From JAHJQZ01 sp963675235 (GTDB taxonomy: Bacteria > Pseudomonadota > Alphaproteobacteria > Rhizobiales > Devosiaceae), in the NCBI GenBank assembly GCA_963675235.2, contig CAXXFU010000002.1, positions 372,001-436,000 on the forward strand: a stretch of DNA of 64,000 nucleotides. The letters are read 5' to 3'. The position numbers and the translations under genes were made by a program. Positions within the stretch are counted from its first letter, which is position 1. Every line of letters begins with the position of its first letter. Of this stretch, positions 22,381-32,744 are shown one piece after another. The notes under the pieces are model-generated. The model worked only from the letters and a program-made list of their open reading frames with translations. It made no database searches and was not told where the DNA came from.

Positions 22381-23031
22381 ATGGCATCGCTGTTCGACGC
22401 GCGGCTCGTCGAAATGCTCGGAACTGCGACCGACACGGGAGACATCCGCGCTGTGGTTCGGCCGTTCTGGAAATACGAATTTGCCTCGAGGACAGTGCGT
22501 GTCTGGCGTGGGCAGGGGCCGGCATGGGATGCCGACGGCAACAAGTGGCTCGGTACGATCGACGGCAGCGGCACCGACCATCACAAAGTGCCAAAGATCA
22601 GGGATGGGCGCGACGGCAATTCGCAGCGCCAGGATTTCGGCCTGATGTATATCGACGCTGAAACCTATGAGCTTTTGAAATCGCAAACGTCGGAGGTCGA
22701 GGGGCAGCCGCTGACGCTTTATTGGGGGCTGTTCTCTACAGAAAAGACTGTCCGTATCGATGTTCCGCTGAAATTTCACGCGCAATGGACGATGAAGAAT
22801 GTCCGCCAGGACGAGAAGGCCGTGCTCGATCCGAAAACTGGCAAGCTGACGCGGCAGCGGAATCTCATTGTCGCGGCACGTGGCATCAATGTCGGGCGCT
22901 CGCAGGCGCCGCGGCTGACGGCGACGCCACAGGGGCAGCGGCTTCATGCCGACCTGCTCGGGGTTTCCGGCGACAAGGGCATGGATTTCGTGCCCGGGCT
23001 GGCCAACCGGACCTATGTGGTCGGCGGATGA
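22381..23031 (+). CDS. Minor tail/hub-like protein
   Basis: A 216-residue protein beginning in the base after the previous stop. The N-terminal strand set (VVRPFWKYEFASRTVRVWRG) and middle segment (DFGLMYIDAETYELLKSQTS, LTLYWGLFSTEKTV) are typical of tail-tip hub precursors of the DUF2163/gpL type. There is no Cys cluster for an iron-sulfur site. Its stop overlaps the next ATG by four bases. Confidence 0.65.
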   Translation: MASLFDARLVEMLGTATDTGDIRAVVRPFWKYEFASRTVRVWRGQGPAWDADGNKWLGTIDGSGTDHHKVPKIRDGRDGNSQRQDFGLMYIDAETYELLKSQTSEVEGQPLTLYWGLFSTEKTVRIDVPLKFHAQWTMKNVRQDEKAVLDPKTGKLTRQRNLIVAARGINVGRSQAPRLTATPQGQRLHADLLGVSGDKGMDFVPGLANRTYVVGG

Positions 23032-23429
23032 GCCTGCTGCTTGCCCGGACACTCGATCTTTGGGCTGTCACGCCATTTGTTGTCGGGGTGTCGGATTGCC
23101 TGATGTCGCCGGCCGATTACTGGCTGAAGGCGACAGGGCGCGACCCGGCGGCCGCCTGGCGTGGCAGTTATAGCACAGATGAACAGATGCGGCAGATTCT
23201 TGCTGACAATGGCGGAGCGTTTCGGCTGATGCGTGACGGGCTCGACGGTGTCGATGCGGAGCGGGTAGACCTGCCCGAGGCCGGCGATGTCGTCTGTGTC
23301 GATTTCAAGTCCGACCAGGTCGGCGGGATGTGTGTCGGCGCCAAGGCGGCGCTGCGCTTTGCCGAACGGCCCGGCTTTGCGCTGTTGCCGCTGAGCCGGC
23401 TGGACGTGCTCGGGGCGTGGCGTCCGTGA
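23028..23429 (+). CDS. DUF6950-like NlpC/P60-type tail protein
   Basis: A 133-residue protein. VVGVSDCLMSPADYWLKATG carries the G-x-x-D-C motif used by NlpC/P60 cysteine peptidases, near residue 24, and LPEAGDVVCVDFKSDQVGG resembles the second conserved strand. A clear catalytic His is not visible (the expected region reads GMCVGAKAALRF), so activity is doubtful. In lambda the equivalent gene (K) lies at the same position before I and J. It overlaps both neighbours by 4 bp. Confidence 0.7.
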   Translation: MSLLLARTLDLWAVTPFVVGVSDCLMSPADYWLKATGRDPAAAWRGSYSTDEQMRQILADNGGAFRLMRDGLDGVDAERVDLPEAGDVVCVDFKSDQVGGMCVGAKAALRFAERPGFALLPLSRLDVLGAWRP

Positions 23430-25624
23430 GGCGGATCGGCTTTGCGCTCGTTGCGCTTTTGCTGTTGACCGTTCCCGCACAGGCAACTGGCCTCGAGCCG
23501 TTTCTCGGCGGGTTAATTGCCGGACTTTCCGGGACGGCGGCGATCGACCTTGTCGGTGGCCTTTACGGCATCGGCGCGGCGATCGGCGGGTTTCTTGCCG
23601 GCACGGGCGGGCTGCTGCTTCTGGCGGGGCTCAATGTCGCCATTCAGCTTTTGTCGGCGCAGCCGCAGAACAGGCCAAAGACCGACGCGGTGCGCTACAA
23701 TGTCCGCATCGAAGCCGGCATGCGCCGCGACGCACTCGGCAAGAACGTTCGCATTGGCGGCAATGCCATATTTGGCGAGCACGATGACAACGGCAATTTT
23801 TGGTACATCATCTATCACTGCGACACCGAGATGATGTCGACGCCTTCCTACCTGTTTGACGACAAGCCGGTGACGGTGAACGGCTCGAACCGGGTGACGA
23901 CGGCGGAATTCACCATTGATCAAAGCGACGGCGGCACGCCTTACCTGAGCGTGTGGACGGTGACCTTTGCTCATGACGATCCGGTGCCGAGCCTGCCAAG
24001 CGCTTTTACGTCGGCATTTTCGACAATCTGGACATCCGACCACAAGCTGGCCGGCACGACGGTTTCGATCATCAAGTTCGATGCACTCAGTATCGAGACG
24101 CGCAACAAGCTGCCGTTCTGGCGCGGGCCGTTTGGCATCGGCGAGCCCTGGGTTTCGGTGCTTGCTGATTTTGGGCGTTTTGCCGATCCGCGGGAAGTCG
24201 GCTACGACGCCGAGGACGCATCGACATGGGTGTCGAGCGCCAGCCCGCCGATCATCTGGGCCGGGTTGCGCATGCTGCGTTATGGCAATGTGCTGAGCGA
24301 TTTCGACTGGGACCGGATAACCTACGAGGCGGATCTCTGCGACGCTGCGGTGCTCGACAAATACGCGCAATCGGCACCGCGATACACCTGCGGCATCGCC
24401 ATCGAAAACGACATGCAAAATGCGGCGGCCGAACTGGAAGTGCTCAAAACCTGCGATGGCATGGTGATTACCAGCGATGCCGGCCTGTTGGCGCTTGACG
24501 TCGGGTGGTGGGAGGAGCCTGAGGTCGAGTTTACCGATCAGCGCGACATCCTGGCGCTCAGCGGCGGGGCTGTCGATGATGGTGAGCAACCCATGGACGG
24601 CTGTGTCGTCTACTACTCAGAGCCGGAATACAACAACCAGCGGCACCCGTGTTCACCCTGGATCAACACCGATTATTATGTCGAAGGCCGGCAACCGAAT
24701 TTCAAGGAAATCGACGTGCTTGGCTGCCAGAGCCACAATCAGGCGGTGCGACTGGCCAAGGCGCTGGGGCAAAGAGCGCAATCGAAAAGGCACTACCAGC
24801 CGACGACAGGGCTCAAGGCGCTGCTGCTCAACGACAAGCGCAACCTGACGATGACGCTTGGCGGTATCAGCGTTTCATACGAAATCAACGCGCCAGTCGA
24901 AATCGACCCGTCCGGACTCGGCGGTTTGTTTTCCTGTGTGCCGGTCGATCAGAACCGCTGGCAATTACTTACCGACGAAGAGGGCGACAAACCGCCGGCA
25001 AGCATGTCCTACACGCCTGATTCCGGGCTGACCGCAGCGTCGAACATGTTGATCGTTTCGCAGCCGATCGAAGGATCGGGCGGCGCCTCGGTACAGCTCT
25101 ATGCGACCTGGGATGCACTCGAGCGCATCGACCGCGAAGAGGAAATCCAGTACCGCGTCGACGGCGAAACGACATGGCTCGATTTCCCGGTGCTCGACCA
25201 GGACAACCGCATTGGCCAGACAGGGCCGCTGACCGATGGCGAAACCTACAATACGCGCTATCGCACCGTCACAGCAACCGGGCGCGCCGGCGACTGGGCA
25301 GATGGTCCGAACGTGACGGCAATCGCCGACACGAGCCCACCTGACAGCGTTTCCGGCGTGTCGGTGACGCCGGGCGCCGGAGACGCGCAATTCGACTGGA
25401 CGGCGCCGGCAAGCGGCAATTATTTCGCCGCGCGCATCTATACCAATGTGAGCAACGATTTCGGCGCGGCAACGCTGAGCGCCATCGAATACGGCGCTGT
25501 TGGCGTTGCCGACAGCAAGACAGTCAGTCTTGCGGCCGGCACATGGTATGCCTGGATCGTGGCGATCAACGGTTCGGGTATCGAGGCGACGGAAGTCGCG
25601 ACAGGTTCTTTTACCGTTTCCTGA
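23426..25624 (+). CDS. Tail tip host-specificity protein (TipJ/gpJ-like)
   Basis: A 732-residue protein starting at GTG 23426 inside the previous stop. It has an unusual hydrophobic N-terminus (FALVALLLLTVPAQATG) resembling a signal peptide, then two more Gly/Leu-rich hydrophobic stretches to about residue 75. The central 400 residues include YNVRIEAGMRRDALGKNVRI and WVSVLADFGRFADPREVGYD, characteristic of TipJ-type tail tips. The last 150 residues have fibronectin III-like strands (PDSVSGVSVTPGAGDAQFDW). It forms the central tail tip and contacts the host receptor. Confidence 0.82.
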   Translation: MRRIGFALVALLLLTVPAQATGLEPFLGGLIAGLSGTAAIDLVGGLYGIGAAIGGFLAGTGGLLLLAGLNVAIQLLSAQPQNRPKTDAVRYNVRIEAGMRRDALGKNVRIGGNAIFGEHDDNGNFWYIIYHCDTEMMSTPSYLFDDKPVTVNGSNRVTTAEFTIDQSDGGTPYLSVWTVTFAHDDPVPSLPSAFTSAFSTIWTSDHKLAGTTVSIIKFDALSIETRNKLPFWRGPFGIGEPWVSVLADFGRFADPREVGYDAEDASTWVSSASPPIIWAGLRMLRYGNVLSDFDWDRITYEADLCDAAVLDKYAQSAPRYTCGIAIENDMQNAAAELEVLKTCDGMVITSDAGLLALDVGWWEEPEVEFTDQRDILALSGGAVDDGEQPMDGCVVYYSEPEYNNQRHPCSPWINTDYYVEGRQPNFKEIDVLGCQSHNQAVRLAKALGQRAQSKRHYQPTTGLKALLLNDKRNLTMTLGGISVSYEINAPVEIDPSGLGGLFSCVPVDQNRWQLLTDEEGDKPPASMSYTPDSGLTAASNMLIVSQPIEGSGGASVQLYATWDALERIDREEEIQYRVDGETTWLDFPVLDQDNRIGQTGPLTDGETYNTRYRTVTATGRAGDWADGPNVTAIADTSPPDSVSGVSVTPGAGDAQFDWTAPASGNYFAARIYTNVSNDFGAATLSAIEYGAVGVADSKTVSLAAGTWYAWIVAINGSGIEATEVATGSFTVS

Positions 25625-25648
25625 TCTCATCAATAGCGAGAAAACCAC

Positions 25649-28093
25649 ATGACGACGCCAGTCGACACGGCGCGGTCTGCCATTTATGGCACACCGCCAG
25701 ATCCTGCGAAAAAGCCGAACAAAAGCCTCATTGTGCAGGCGTTCGACGAGGCATGGACCGGTTTTACCGCAACGGCTTCCGGCGCGCTTGTGCGCGACAC
25801 AAAGGCCAATCTCGATATGGTGCTTGCAGCTAACCTGCACCAGATGGCCTGGGTGACGGGCGACGCGACATCGGCAAATAACGGCGTTTACGAAAACACA
25901 GGAACCACGATGGCGGCCGTCTGGACGCGGCGGACCGATCTGCCGACTGGCATGATTCCCTTGACCAATGTCGGTGCCGGAACGGCTAATGCCATCGAGA
26001 CGACATCATCCTTTCCTGCGCCGAGCGCGGCAGGCCGAGCGCTTTTCATTCTGCCGATTCATGCCGGTCATACCAACACCTCGGCGACAGTAACGCTATC
26101 GAACAATTCGGAAACGCCAAAGCCGGTCAAATCCATGAGCGGCGCCAATCCGCCAATCGGCGGCATTGTTGCTGGCGTCTATTACCTAGTGGCTGACGAC
26201 GGCACAAACTACCGCATCCTGACCGAGATGTCTGGTGCGGCCTATCAGGCGGCTTGCGAAACGGCTCAGGCGGCTGCCGAGGCCGCGCGAGACCAGGCGC
26301 TCGGCGCGGTTCCGGCAGTTTACACCAACACGCTGGTCACGCTTGCGCAGCTCGATCCAGGCGACACGACGCATGCCTATGTCGACGACACGACCGGAGC
26401 CGGTGTTGCCGGGCAATTCCGCTGGGACGGGTCAGACCTCAGCTCAAGCGTCGATGCCATCGACGTCGTGGCGCCGGGCGCGGGAAATCCTGGTGGCCTG
26501 GCGACAGACGGCAGCGAAGGCGCATGGGTTCGCGTGTTTGACCGGCAGCCGGACCCGATTTCTGCCAATTTCTCGGTCTCGATCCCGACCGATTATGCGG
26601 ACATGCAGACGGCCTTCAACGCTGTTGCGGCGCTCAAAGTCAACCCGGGCGTCATCATCACCATCAACATCGAAACGGGCGAAGAGATTTCCGAGGGGCT
26701 AACCGTCGACAGCGGTAGTCATGCACACATCCGGTTCACCAGCACAGATGCAACAGTGAAGATCGCCGCCGATTTTGCCAGTTCGATTCAGGCAGTGACG
26801 TTTGATGGAGCGGCAAATTATCTGCAGCGCAGCTCGGATTTGACCGGCAACGCAGACGGCAAGGCTGGCACCTTTTCCGGTTGGTTCAGGTTTTCCGGAG
26901 CTGATGGATCTACACAGCAGATCATTGAGGCCCGCACCGGAAGCGATGCGGCGCCGGCAATTGTCGTGCAGCGCGATAGTTCCAACAAGATACACATCAC
27001 CGGCGATAATGCCGGCGGCACAAAAATTCTTGAACTCACGTCAAGCGCCTCACATGTCATCGCCGATGGCTGGTTCCATGTTCTCGCCTCATGGGATCTG
27101 GCGACTGGTGTCGGTCAACTTTACATCGATGATGTTTCGGATCTGGCCGGCGGATCAACGCTGACCAATGACACTCTCGATTATACGCAATCCAAATGGA
27201 CACTTGGCGCCAGGCACCTTTCCAGCGCCGATCGTTTTTTCAACGGGGATATGGCAGACGTTGTGTTTGCTCTCGAACATGTCGATTTGAGCGTTACGGC
27301 AAACCGACGCAAGTTCATCGACGCGGGCGGTGATCCCGTACCACTTGGAAACGGCGGACATCGACCTTTTGCAAGCTTGCCGATCTTCTGTTTCAACGGT
27401 CGAGCCATTAACTGGAATATCAATTACGGAGCTGGTGGCTCGGCCTCCGCGGCAGATGCATTGTTTACCCTGACCGGCAGTGACCTGGCGCAGGCGACAG
27501 CACCGGATGGAACGGACGCGACAGCCGACAGTGACGAGACCAAACGCGTTTTTAATTTCAGATCCTGCTTTGCGCCGCACATCAACTTTGTCGTTGACTG
27601 CGACCGTCACGCCTATCAGGGATGCGACGCCGTGCAGGCGACTTGCAATTTCGACAGCGGCGGCTGCATCAACTCAATCCACGATGGGATCGAAACCAAC
27701 ACCGGAAACCTTTATGCTGATGGTTCGAGCTGGGACGGGTCCGGCGAACGCGGCATCCAGGTCAACGGCGGCATGGCCAACCTGTCAAATGCCTCGGCGG
27801 ATGGCTCTGTCATTGGGCTGAGCGGACAGGGGTCAGGAACAATCCTCGCGTCCTATTTCTCGGCGCAAGACTGCTACTCAGTTGGAATCAGGGCCAATCG
27901 CGGATCAAGCATCAACGCCGTGTACTGCGATGTGCGCGGCTTCGTTGACGATGGGCTGCAAATCTCCGACGGCGGTTTCATCGCGGCACCGTCCGCCACC
28001 ACGCGCGCCGCAGCGGTCGGGACTCCAAATGTCGATGACACCAACATAGCGGTTTTCAACACGCTCTACGCCAGCGGCATTATTTTTGCGTGA
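25649..28093 (+). CDS. Tail fibre with LamG-like and right-handed beta-helix domains
   Basis: An 814-residue protein. Residues about 30-210 form an attachment domain with an Ala-rich coiled coil near residues 195-215. Residues about 390-540 match a LamG/concanavalin lectin fold: AGTFSGWFRFSGADGSTQQI, ISADGWFHVLASWD-like and VGQLYIDDVSD. The last 130 residues have short repeated turns (DGIETNTGNLYADGSSWDG, ANLSNASADGSVIG), as in a right-handed parallel beta-helix. This suggests a carbohydrate-binding or depolymerising receptor protein. Confidence 0.8.
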   Translation: MTTPVDTARSAIYGTPPDPAKKPNKSLIVQAFDEAWTGFTATASGALVRDTKANLDMVLAANLHQMAWVTGDATSANNGVYENTGTTMAAVWTRRTDLPTGMIPLTNVGAGTANAIETTSSFPAPSAAGRALFILPIHAGHTNTSATVTLSNNSETPKPVKSMSGANPPIGGIVAGVYYLVADDGTNYRILTEMSGAAYQAACETAQAAAEAARDQALGAVPAVYTNTLVTLAQLDPGDTTHAYVDDTTGAGVAGQFRWDGSDLSSSVDAIDVVAPGAGNPGGLATDGSEGAWVRVFDRQPDPISANFSVSIPTDYADMQTAFNAVAALKVNPGVIITINIETGEEISEGLTVDSGSHAHIRFTSTDATVKIAADFASSIQAVTFDGAANYLQRSSDLTGNADGKAGTFSGWFRFSGADGSTQQIIEARTGSDAAPAIVVQRDSSNKIHITGDNAGGTKILELTSSASHVIADGWFHVLASWDLATGVGQLYIDDVSDLAGGSTLTNDTLDYTQSKWTLGARHLSSADRFFNGDMADVVFALEHVDLSVTANRRKFIDAGGDPVPLGNGGHRPFASLPIFCFNGRAINWNINYGAGGSASAADALFTLTGSDLAQATAPDGTDATADSDETKRVFNFRSCFAPHINFVVDCDRHAYQGCDAVQATCNFDSGGCINSIHDGIETNTGNLYADGSSWDGSGERGIQVNGGMANLSNASADGSVIGLSGQGSGTILASYFSAQDCYSVGIRANRGSSINAVYCDVRGFVDDGLQISDGGFIAAPSATTRAAAVGTPNVDDTNIAVFNTLYASGIIFA

Positions 28094-28125
28094 TCGTGCG
28101 ATTGCCAAACTGAAAGACAACAATC

Positions 28126-31100
28126 ATGGGCTTTATCGGACTTGGTTTGGACATCGGTTCAGCGCACGCCCGTAAACAGGGCGGGGGTGCGCCGGAAAGC
28201 GGCGTCATTGAGACATCATCACTTTCCGTGCTTGACTACGGCGACGGCGCAAGCCTTACGATGCCTGCCGCCCGTGACGCGTTCCAATGGGCGGATGGGT
28301 CGTGGGGCATTATAAGCGGCTCTGACGTTGTGATCTCCGGCGACGCGCCGGCCTCCCAAGATGATGCAAACGGGTTCCTCATGAACGGTCTGGTTCTCCA
28401 GTCCGATCTTGAAATAAAATCCCTGACCAGCGACGGGAACCAGGGGCACGAGGAGATTGTCGACAGCGCAAATGTCGCGTCGCTGAACAAGAATTATTGC
28501 GTCGACTTCGCTGCCGCAAAGAACAAGGCGCCGTCTGCCACGGCGGCAAACCTGACACTTGCGACGACGGGCGGCTCAGGCGTTGCGGTGAAGACGGTTC
28601 GGACCGATCCGCTGCCACTCAGCGGCTCCGACTATGATGTGACTTCCATGCTCGAAAAGATCATGGTCGTGTCGGCGGTTCCGGAAGCGCCGCTTGTTGG
28701 CGCGATCCGCCCACCTATGATCGGCGGGCTGGCGTCGCTGATCAATCTAAGCGATTTCGACTGGACGCGGGTGCGCTCTTTCACGCTTCCAGGCGATCTG
28801 CCGAACATTGAAGAAGACTGTCTTGCCTATGTGCAAAGCCCTCAGTTGACCTTTATCACCGAGGGCGAGTATCGCCGCTCCTTGTGCGTCGGTCAGGACT
28901 ATGCCCAATTCATCGTTACCGAGTGGCTTGTGCCAGCCGCGCTCTACATGATGAAGGCGCATGCCGATAGCGACACGGAAACGCGCGACGCCTTTGCCGC
29001 TGCCTTTGCCGTGCGCGCCACCGATGCTTACGGCTCCATCGCAGCTGGAAGACCAACACAGGGCGGGGCGGGGCAGCACGGGGCCGATCACTTCTGCATT
29101 GCGCTCGTTGCGGCGCTTTGCCCGGAACTAACGGCCCTTGCTACCACGGCAAAGGCATGGCGTTCGAATTTCAACGACCAGGCGTTTTGGGCGACTTCGG
29201 ACGTGGTCGGATTGCCGACCGACTTCAATATCCTTGTCGGTGCCGGCTCGAACAGTCGTCATAACTGCCAGCCGGTCTTGCCCGAACATGTCGGCTATCA
29301 GGTCTGGAATTCTTCCGGTCAGTCAGACCCGACATACTCAATCGAGAAGATCAACACTGCCAACACCGCGCGTTACGACAGCATTGCATTCGACATGGCG
29401 ATTGCCGGGGCCACGGCGCTCGGCCTCGTTGAAGGCGGATGGGAGATGATTTGGGGGGATCAATCGTCCTGGGATACGGACAACGATCGCTTTGCTACCC
29501 TCCAGAGACTTGACCAGCGCCGTCTGCACAACGATACGCCCTTTTTCGCAGCGGACTCGAACCGGGCAAATCCCTATGTGATTACCCTTTGGGACGCTCA
29601 TCGCGCAACTTTCCCTGAGGGCGGGACGCCGGTTGCCATTCAGCATGCGCCGCCGACACAGCTAACGCTTGATCTTGAGGGGTCTGGAGTGCTGACAGAA
29701 ACGGCCAGCGGCGTCGATATCGATTATTTCACCCTGCATGCCGACGCGTCCGAATTTACCGGCTCGACGCTGGCTTTGACCGACCGAAAAATTCGTCGCT
29801 CGCACGACGGCATCCAGTGGTCGGCTGGAACCTCCATAGACGCAACGGACAGCTTTGCCTTCACCGGAACGCAGTGGCTTTCCGAGCAGCGCTCGAACGC
29901 TCTCGGGGCGTCGGCCTGGTCGCCGAACTGGCCATTGTACAACGGAACGACTGCGGCGTTGCGCAACGTCATGACTGGCGGGTCCATCCCATCGGGAAGC
30001 CCGGTCAACACCGAGGCTCCGAAGGTCTACACCTACGCCTATGACGAAGAAACGAAGTTCTGGGCCTATGAGGAAGAAACGGCGACGATGGACGTCGACC
30101 GGGAAATTCTTTTGGCTGGCGTCGGCCTCTACGCAGACGGCATTGATCACAGCCTGACGACCTATCAGTGGCAGTCGCGCGAGAATGCCGGCTCTGCCTC
30201 CAACATCACGGATGCGACAGAAGCGACATGGACGCGAGACCCTGACCTTCTGTCCGATGCGGTCACCACGCGAGACGTGCGTGTCGTTGTCACGGTTGAC
30301 GATGGCAACGGGAACACCACGACCACCAATTCGGGGTGGGTCACAATGCCCGAAGTCGTCGACGTAACAGAAGACTTTTCGACGGACCAGGGCGTGCTCA
30401 GCCCGTCTGTCGGCGACGAGAGCATCGCGTGGCAGGAAGGCGACGAGAGCATTCGTGTCACGCTCAACGAGGCATATTTCGGCGGCGTCATCGTTCCTGT
30501 CACGGGGCTTGTCAAGGGGGCGACTTACACCCTTGAGTGTGAGTATTCCGCCGTCAGCACCGCCAGGGTTCGCTGCGACGTGGGCTCAACACCTGGAGAC
30601 GACGACCTTGCCTCTGCCCTTTATGCCGAGGGCCTTACTGCACCGGGCACGATCACACTGTCTTTCGTGGCGGAAACCTCGACGGTCTATGTGTTGCCAA
30701 AAGCCAACGGCACGCCCGACCCTGGGGATAGCTTCGACGTGACGCGGATCGACGCTCTCAACCCCAACGATGTCACCGCGCCGAGCCTGTCCTCACCGAT
30801 CGATGCGGAGGACAGTTCGGCAGCGTCAACTTGGGCCGTCACGACCGACGAAGGCAACGGAACGCTCTATTGGGTCATCACGACCAGCGCGACCGCGCCA
30901 AGCGCCGCTCAAGTCAAGGCTGGGCAGGATCACACAGGCAGCGCCGCGGCATCGTCCGGCTCCGAAGCGGTCACGGAAACAGGTGAAGTCACTGGCGCCG
31001 GCAGCGGGCTTTCGGCGGAAACCACATATTACACGCACTTCATGCACGAGGACGCTGCCGAAAACCAGTCGAGTGTCGCGAGCGCAGATGGGTTCACCAC

Positions 31101-31812
31101 CGACGCCGCACCGGTATCATCTCCGGTGTTTGTCGGCACGACTGCCAGCACCGGGTCAAATCCTACAGAAACGATCAGCCTGACCGGGCTTACTGGTGGT
31201 ACTGGATCATCGCCGCAGGAAGGCGACATCGTTCTGATCTGGTCGCATGCGGCTGGCGCTTCCGATAGAGCCCCCGACATTTCGACATCCGGCTACACCA
31301 ACGTGTTCGACATAAAGGCCAACAACGGATTTCCGAACTCGGACAGTGATTTCCGCCTCGACTACAAGATCATGGGCGCGACGCCAGACACCAGCGTCGA
31401 TGTCACGGCGACGGCAGACGCGGCGACCGCTTTTTCGAGGATTGTCGAAGTCTGGCGGAATGTCGACCCGACAACGCCCATTGACGTTGCCGCGCAAACC
31501 AGCACGGACACGGGCAACACCGACGCCGTTCTTCCGGCCATCTCTCCCGCGACATCGAACGCAGTCGTCCTGACGGCGGCGGCCATCGCGGTCAACACGG
31601 ACACGGCGGCAACCGTCACGCCGGGAGCGGGGCTCAGCAATGTCCAGAACAAGCAGACCGTGAGCGTCAACGCGGCGGACAGCAGCACCGTGTTTATCGG
31701 CTCCTATGAATGGTCGAGCGGCGAATACACTCCGCCTGCGCTCACCGTCGACCGCGACACGTCAGAAGACAGCTGGGCGGCGGCAACGATTGCGTTGCGT
31801 CCGTCGTCTTAG
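28126..31812 (+). CDS. Very large tail fibre/receptor-binding protein with an unassigned central domain
   Basis: A 1228-residue protein. Residues about 30-190 are beta-rich. Residues about 200-480 are alpha-helical with two Cys and His-rich turns (EYRRSLCVGQDYAQFIVTEW, QHGADHFCIALVAALCPEL, AGSNSRHNCQPVLPEHVGYQ), unlike ordinary fibres and possibly an enzyme. Residues about 620-760 hold beta-sandwich repeats. About 890-985 is an Ig/fibronectin-like domain (YWVITTSATAPSAAQVKAGQ). The last 200 residues form a jelly-roll-like Thr/Ala-rich domain. It probably recognises or digests a surface polysaccharide. Confidence 0.75.
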   Translation: MGFIGLGLDIGSAHARKQGGGAPESGVIETSSLSVLDYGDGASLTMPAARDAFQWADGSWGIISGSDVVISGDAPASQDDANGFLMNGLVLQSDLEIKSLTSDGNQGHEEIVDSANVASLNKNYCVDFAAAKNKAPSATAANLTLATTGGSGVAVKTVRTDPLPLSGSDYDVTSMLEKIMVVSAVPEAPLVGAIRPPMIGGLASLINLSDFDWTRVRSFTLPGDLPNIEEDCLAYVQSPQLTFITEGEYRRSLCVGQDYAQFIVTEWLVPAALYMMKAHADSDTETRDAFAAAFAVRATDAYGSIAAGRPTQGGAGQHGADHFCIALVAALCPELTALATTAKAWRSNFNDQAFWATSDVVGLPTDFNILVGAGSNSRHNCQPVLPEHVGYQVWNSSGQSDPTYSIEKINTANTARYDSIAFDMAIAGATALGLVEGGWEMIWGDQSSWDTDNDRFATLQRLDQRRLHNDTPFFAADSNRANPYVITLWDAHRATFPEGGTPVAIQHAPPTQLTLDLEGSGVLTETASGVDIDYFTLHADASEFTGSTLALTDRKIRRSHDGIQWSAGTSIDATDSFAFTGTQWLSEQRSNALGASAWSPNWPLYNGTTAALRNVMTGGSIPSGSPVNTEAPKVYTYAYDEETKFWAYEEETATMDVDREILLAGVGLYADGIDHSLTTYQWQSRENAGSASNITDATEATWTRDPDLLSDAVTTRDVRVVVTVDDGNGNTTTTNSGWVTMPEVVDVTEDFSTDQGVLSPSVGDESIAWQEGDESIRVTLNEAYFGGVIVPVTGLVKGATYTLECEYSAVSTARVRCDVGSTPGDDDLASALYAEGLTAPGTITLSFVAETSTVYVLPKANGTPDPGDSFDVTRIDALNPNDVTAPSLSSPIDAEDSSAASTWAVTTDEGNGTLYWVITTSATAPSAAQVKAGQDHTGSAAASSGSEAVTETGEVTGAGSGLSAETTYYTHFMHEDAAENQSSVASADGFTTDAAPVSSPVFVGTTASTGSNPTETISLTGLTGGTGSSPQEGDIVLIWSHAAGASDRAPDISTSGYTNVFDIKANNGFPNSDSDFRLDYKIMGATPDTSVDVTATADAATAFSRIVEVWRNVDPTTPIDVAAQTSTDTGNTDAVLPAISPATSNAVVLTAAAIAVNTDTAATVTPGAGLSNVQNKQTVSVNAADSSTVFIGSYEWSSGEYTPPALTVDRDTSEDSWAAATIALRPSS

Positions 31813-31868
31813 CCAAAACTGAACGCGCCGCCTCCAGGCGGCATTCTACAACCATCGGAGATGTTCTC

Positions 31869-32744
31869 ATGTCGCAGACGCTTAGCGCGCGCGGCGCCGT
31901 TTTCGTGCGCATTCTCGAGGGCGTGATCCTCAAGGCCTATTACGATATCGCCGATGTGCTGACCATCGGCGTCGGCTTTACCTGGGCCTCGGCGGCATTC
32001 CGCAAATGGTGGCGCGCCAATCGGCCCGGGCAGGACTTCACCATCAATGCCAGGATGACCCGCGCCGAGTGCGACGAAGTTCTGCAGCTGATCTTCGACG
32101 AGGAATACGGCAAGGCCGTTGCTGAATTTTTCGGCCGCGAAGTGCCGCAGCACGTGTTCGACGGCACGGCTTCGCCGGTGTTCAACCTGGGGACGGGGTC
32201 GCTCAAGTGGCGCTGGGCCCAGGCGCTGAAGGCCGGGGACGTGCATCGCGGCGCCGTGCTTTTGCGCTCGACCGGCACGACGATCAACAATGGCGCCCAG
32301 GTGGTGCAGGGGCTGATCAATCGTCGCCGCGAGGAATTCGAACTGCTCGACCGCGGCGACTACACAATCGCCGGCACGGTGCAATCGGCGGATCCGATGG
32401 CCGACGGCGTGCTGCGACGCCGCGAGCGCGGGCCGGCTGTCGAGGATCTGCAGCAAAAGCTTGCCGCTGCCGGCTATTACGACCAGGTGGTCGACGGCAT
32501 TTTTGGCTATGGCACCGAGGCGGCCGTCATCGAATATCAGCGCCGGCACGGACTAACGGTTGACGGCGTCGCCGGGCCAAAAACGCTTGCCGAACTCAAG
32601 GCCAATCACAAGCCCACAAGCGCGCCGGAACCTTTGCCGGCGCCCGGTGTGCCAAGCAAGTCTGGTTCGTCCACCAGCGGCCTAGCCGGGCTGCTTGTGG
32701 CGGCATTCCGCTTTGTTCTCTCACTCTTCACGAAAGGGAAATGA
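31869..32744 (+). CDS. Endolysin: GH24 lysozyme plus peptidoglycan-binding domain
   Basis: A 291-residue protein. Residues 12-150 are a T4-type lysozyme: LEGVILKAYYDIADVLTIGVGF has the catalytic Glu, Asp and Thr in the normal E-8-D-5-T pattern. Residues about 175-245 are a PG_binding_1 domain (RGPAVEDLQQKLAAAGYYDQ and VDGIFGYGTEAAVIEYQRRH). A Pro/Ser-rich linker leads to a hydrophobic tail (GLAGLLVAAFRFVLSLF), which is unusual for an endolysin and may be a membrane tether. There is no N-terminal signal. It overlaps the holin gene by 4 bp. Confidence 0.9.
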   Translation: MSQTLSARGAVFVRILEGVILKAYYDIADVLTIGVGFTWASAAFRKWWRANRPGQDFTINARMTRAECDEVLQLIFDEEYGKAVAEFFGREVPQHVFDGTASPVFNLGTGSLKWRWAQALKAGDVHRGAVLLRSTGTTINNGAQVVQGLINRRREEFELLDRGDYTIAGTVQSADPMADGVLRRRERGPAVEDLQQKLAAAGYYDQVVDGIFGYGTEAAVIEYQRRHGLTVDGVAGPKTLAELKANHKPTSAPEPLPAPGVPSKSGSSTSGLAGLLVAAFRFVLSLFTKGK

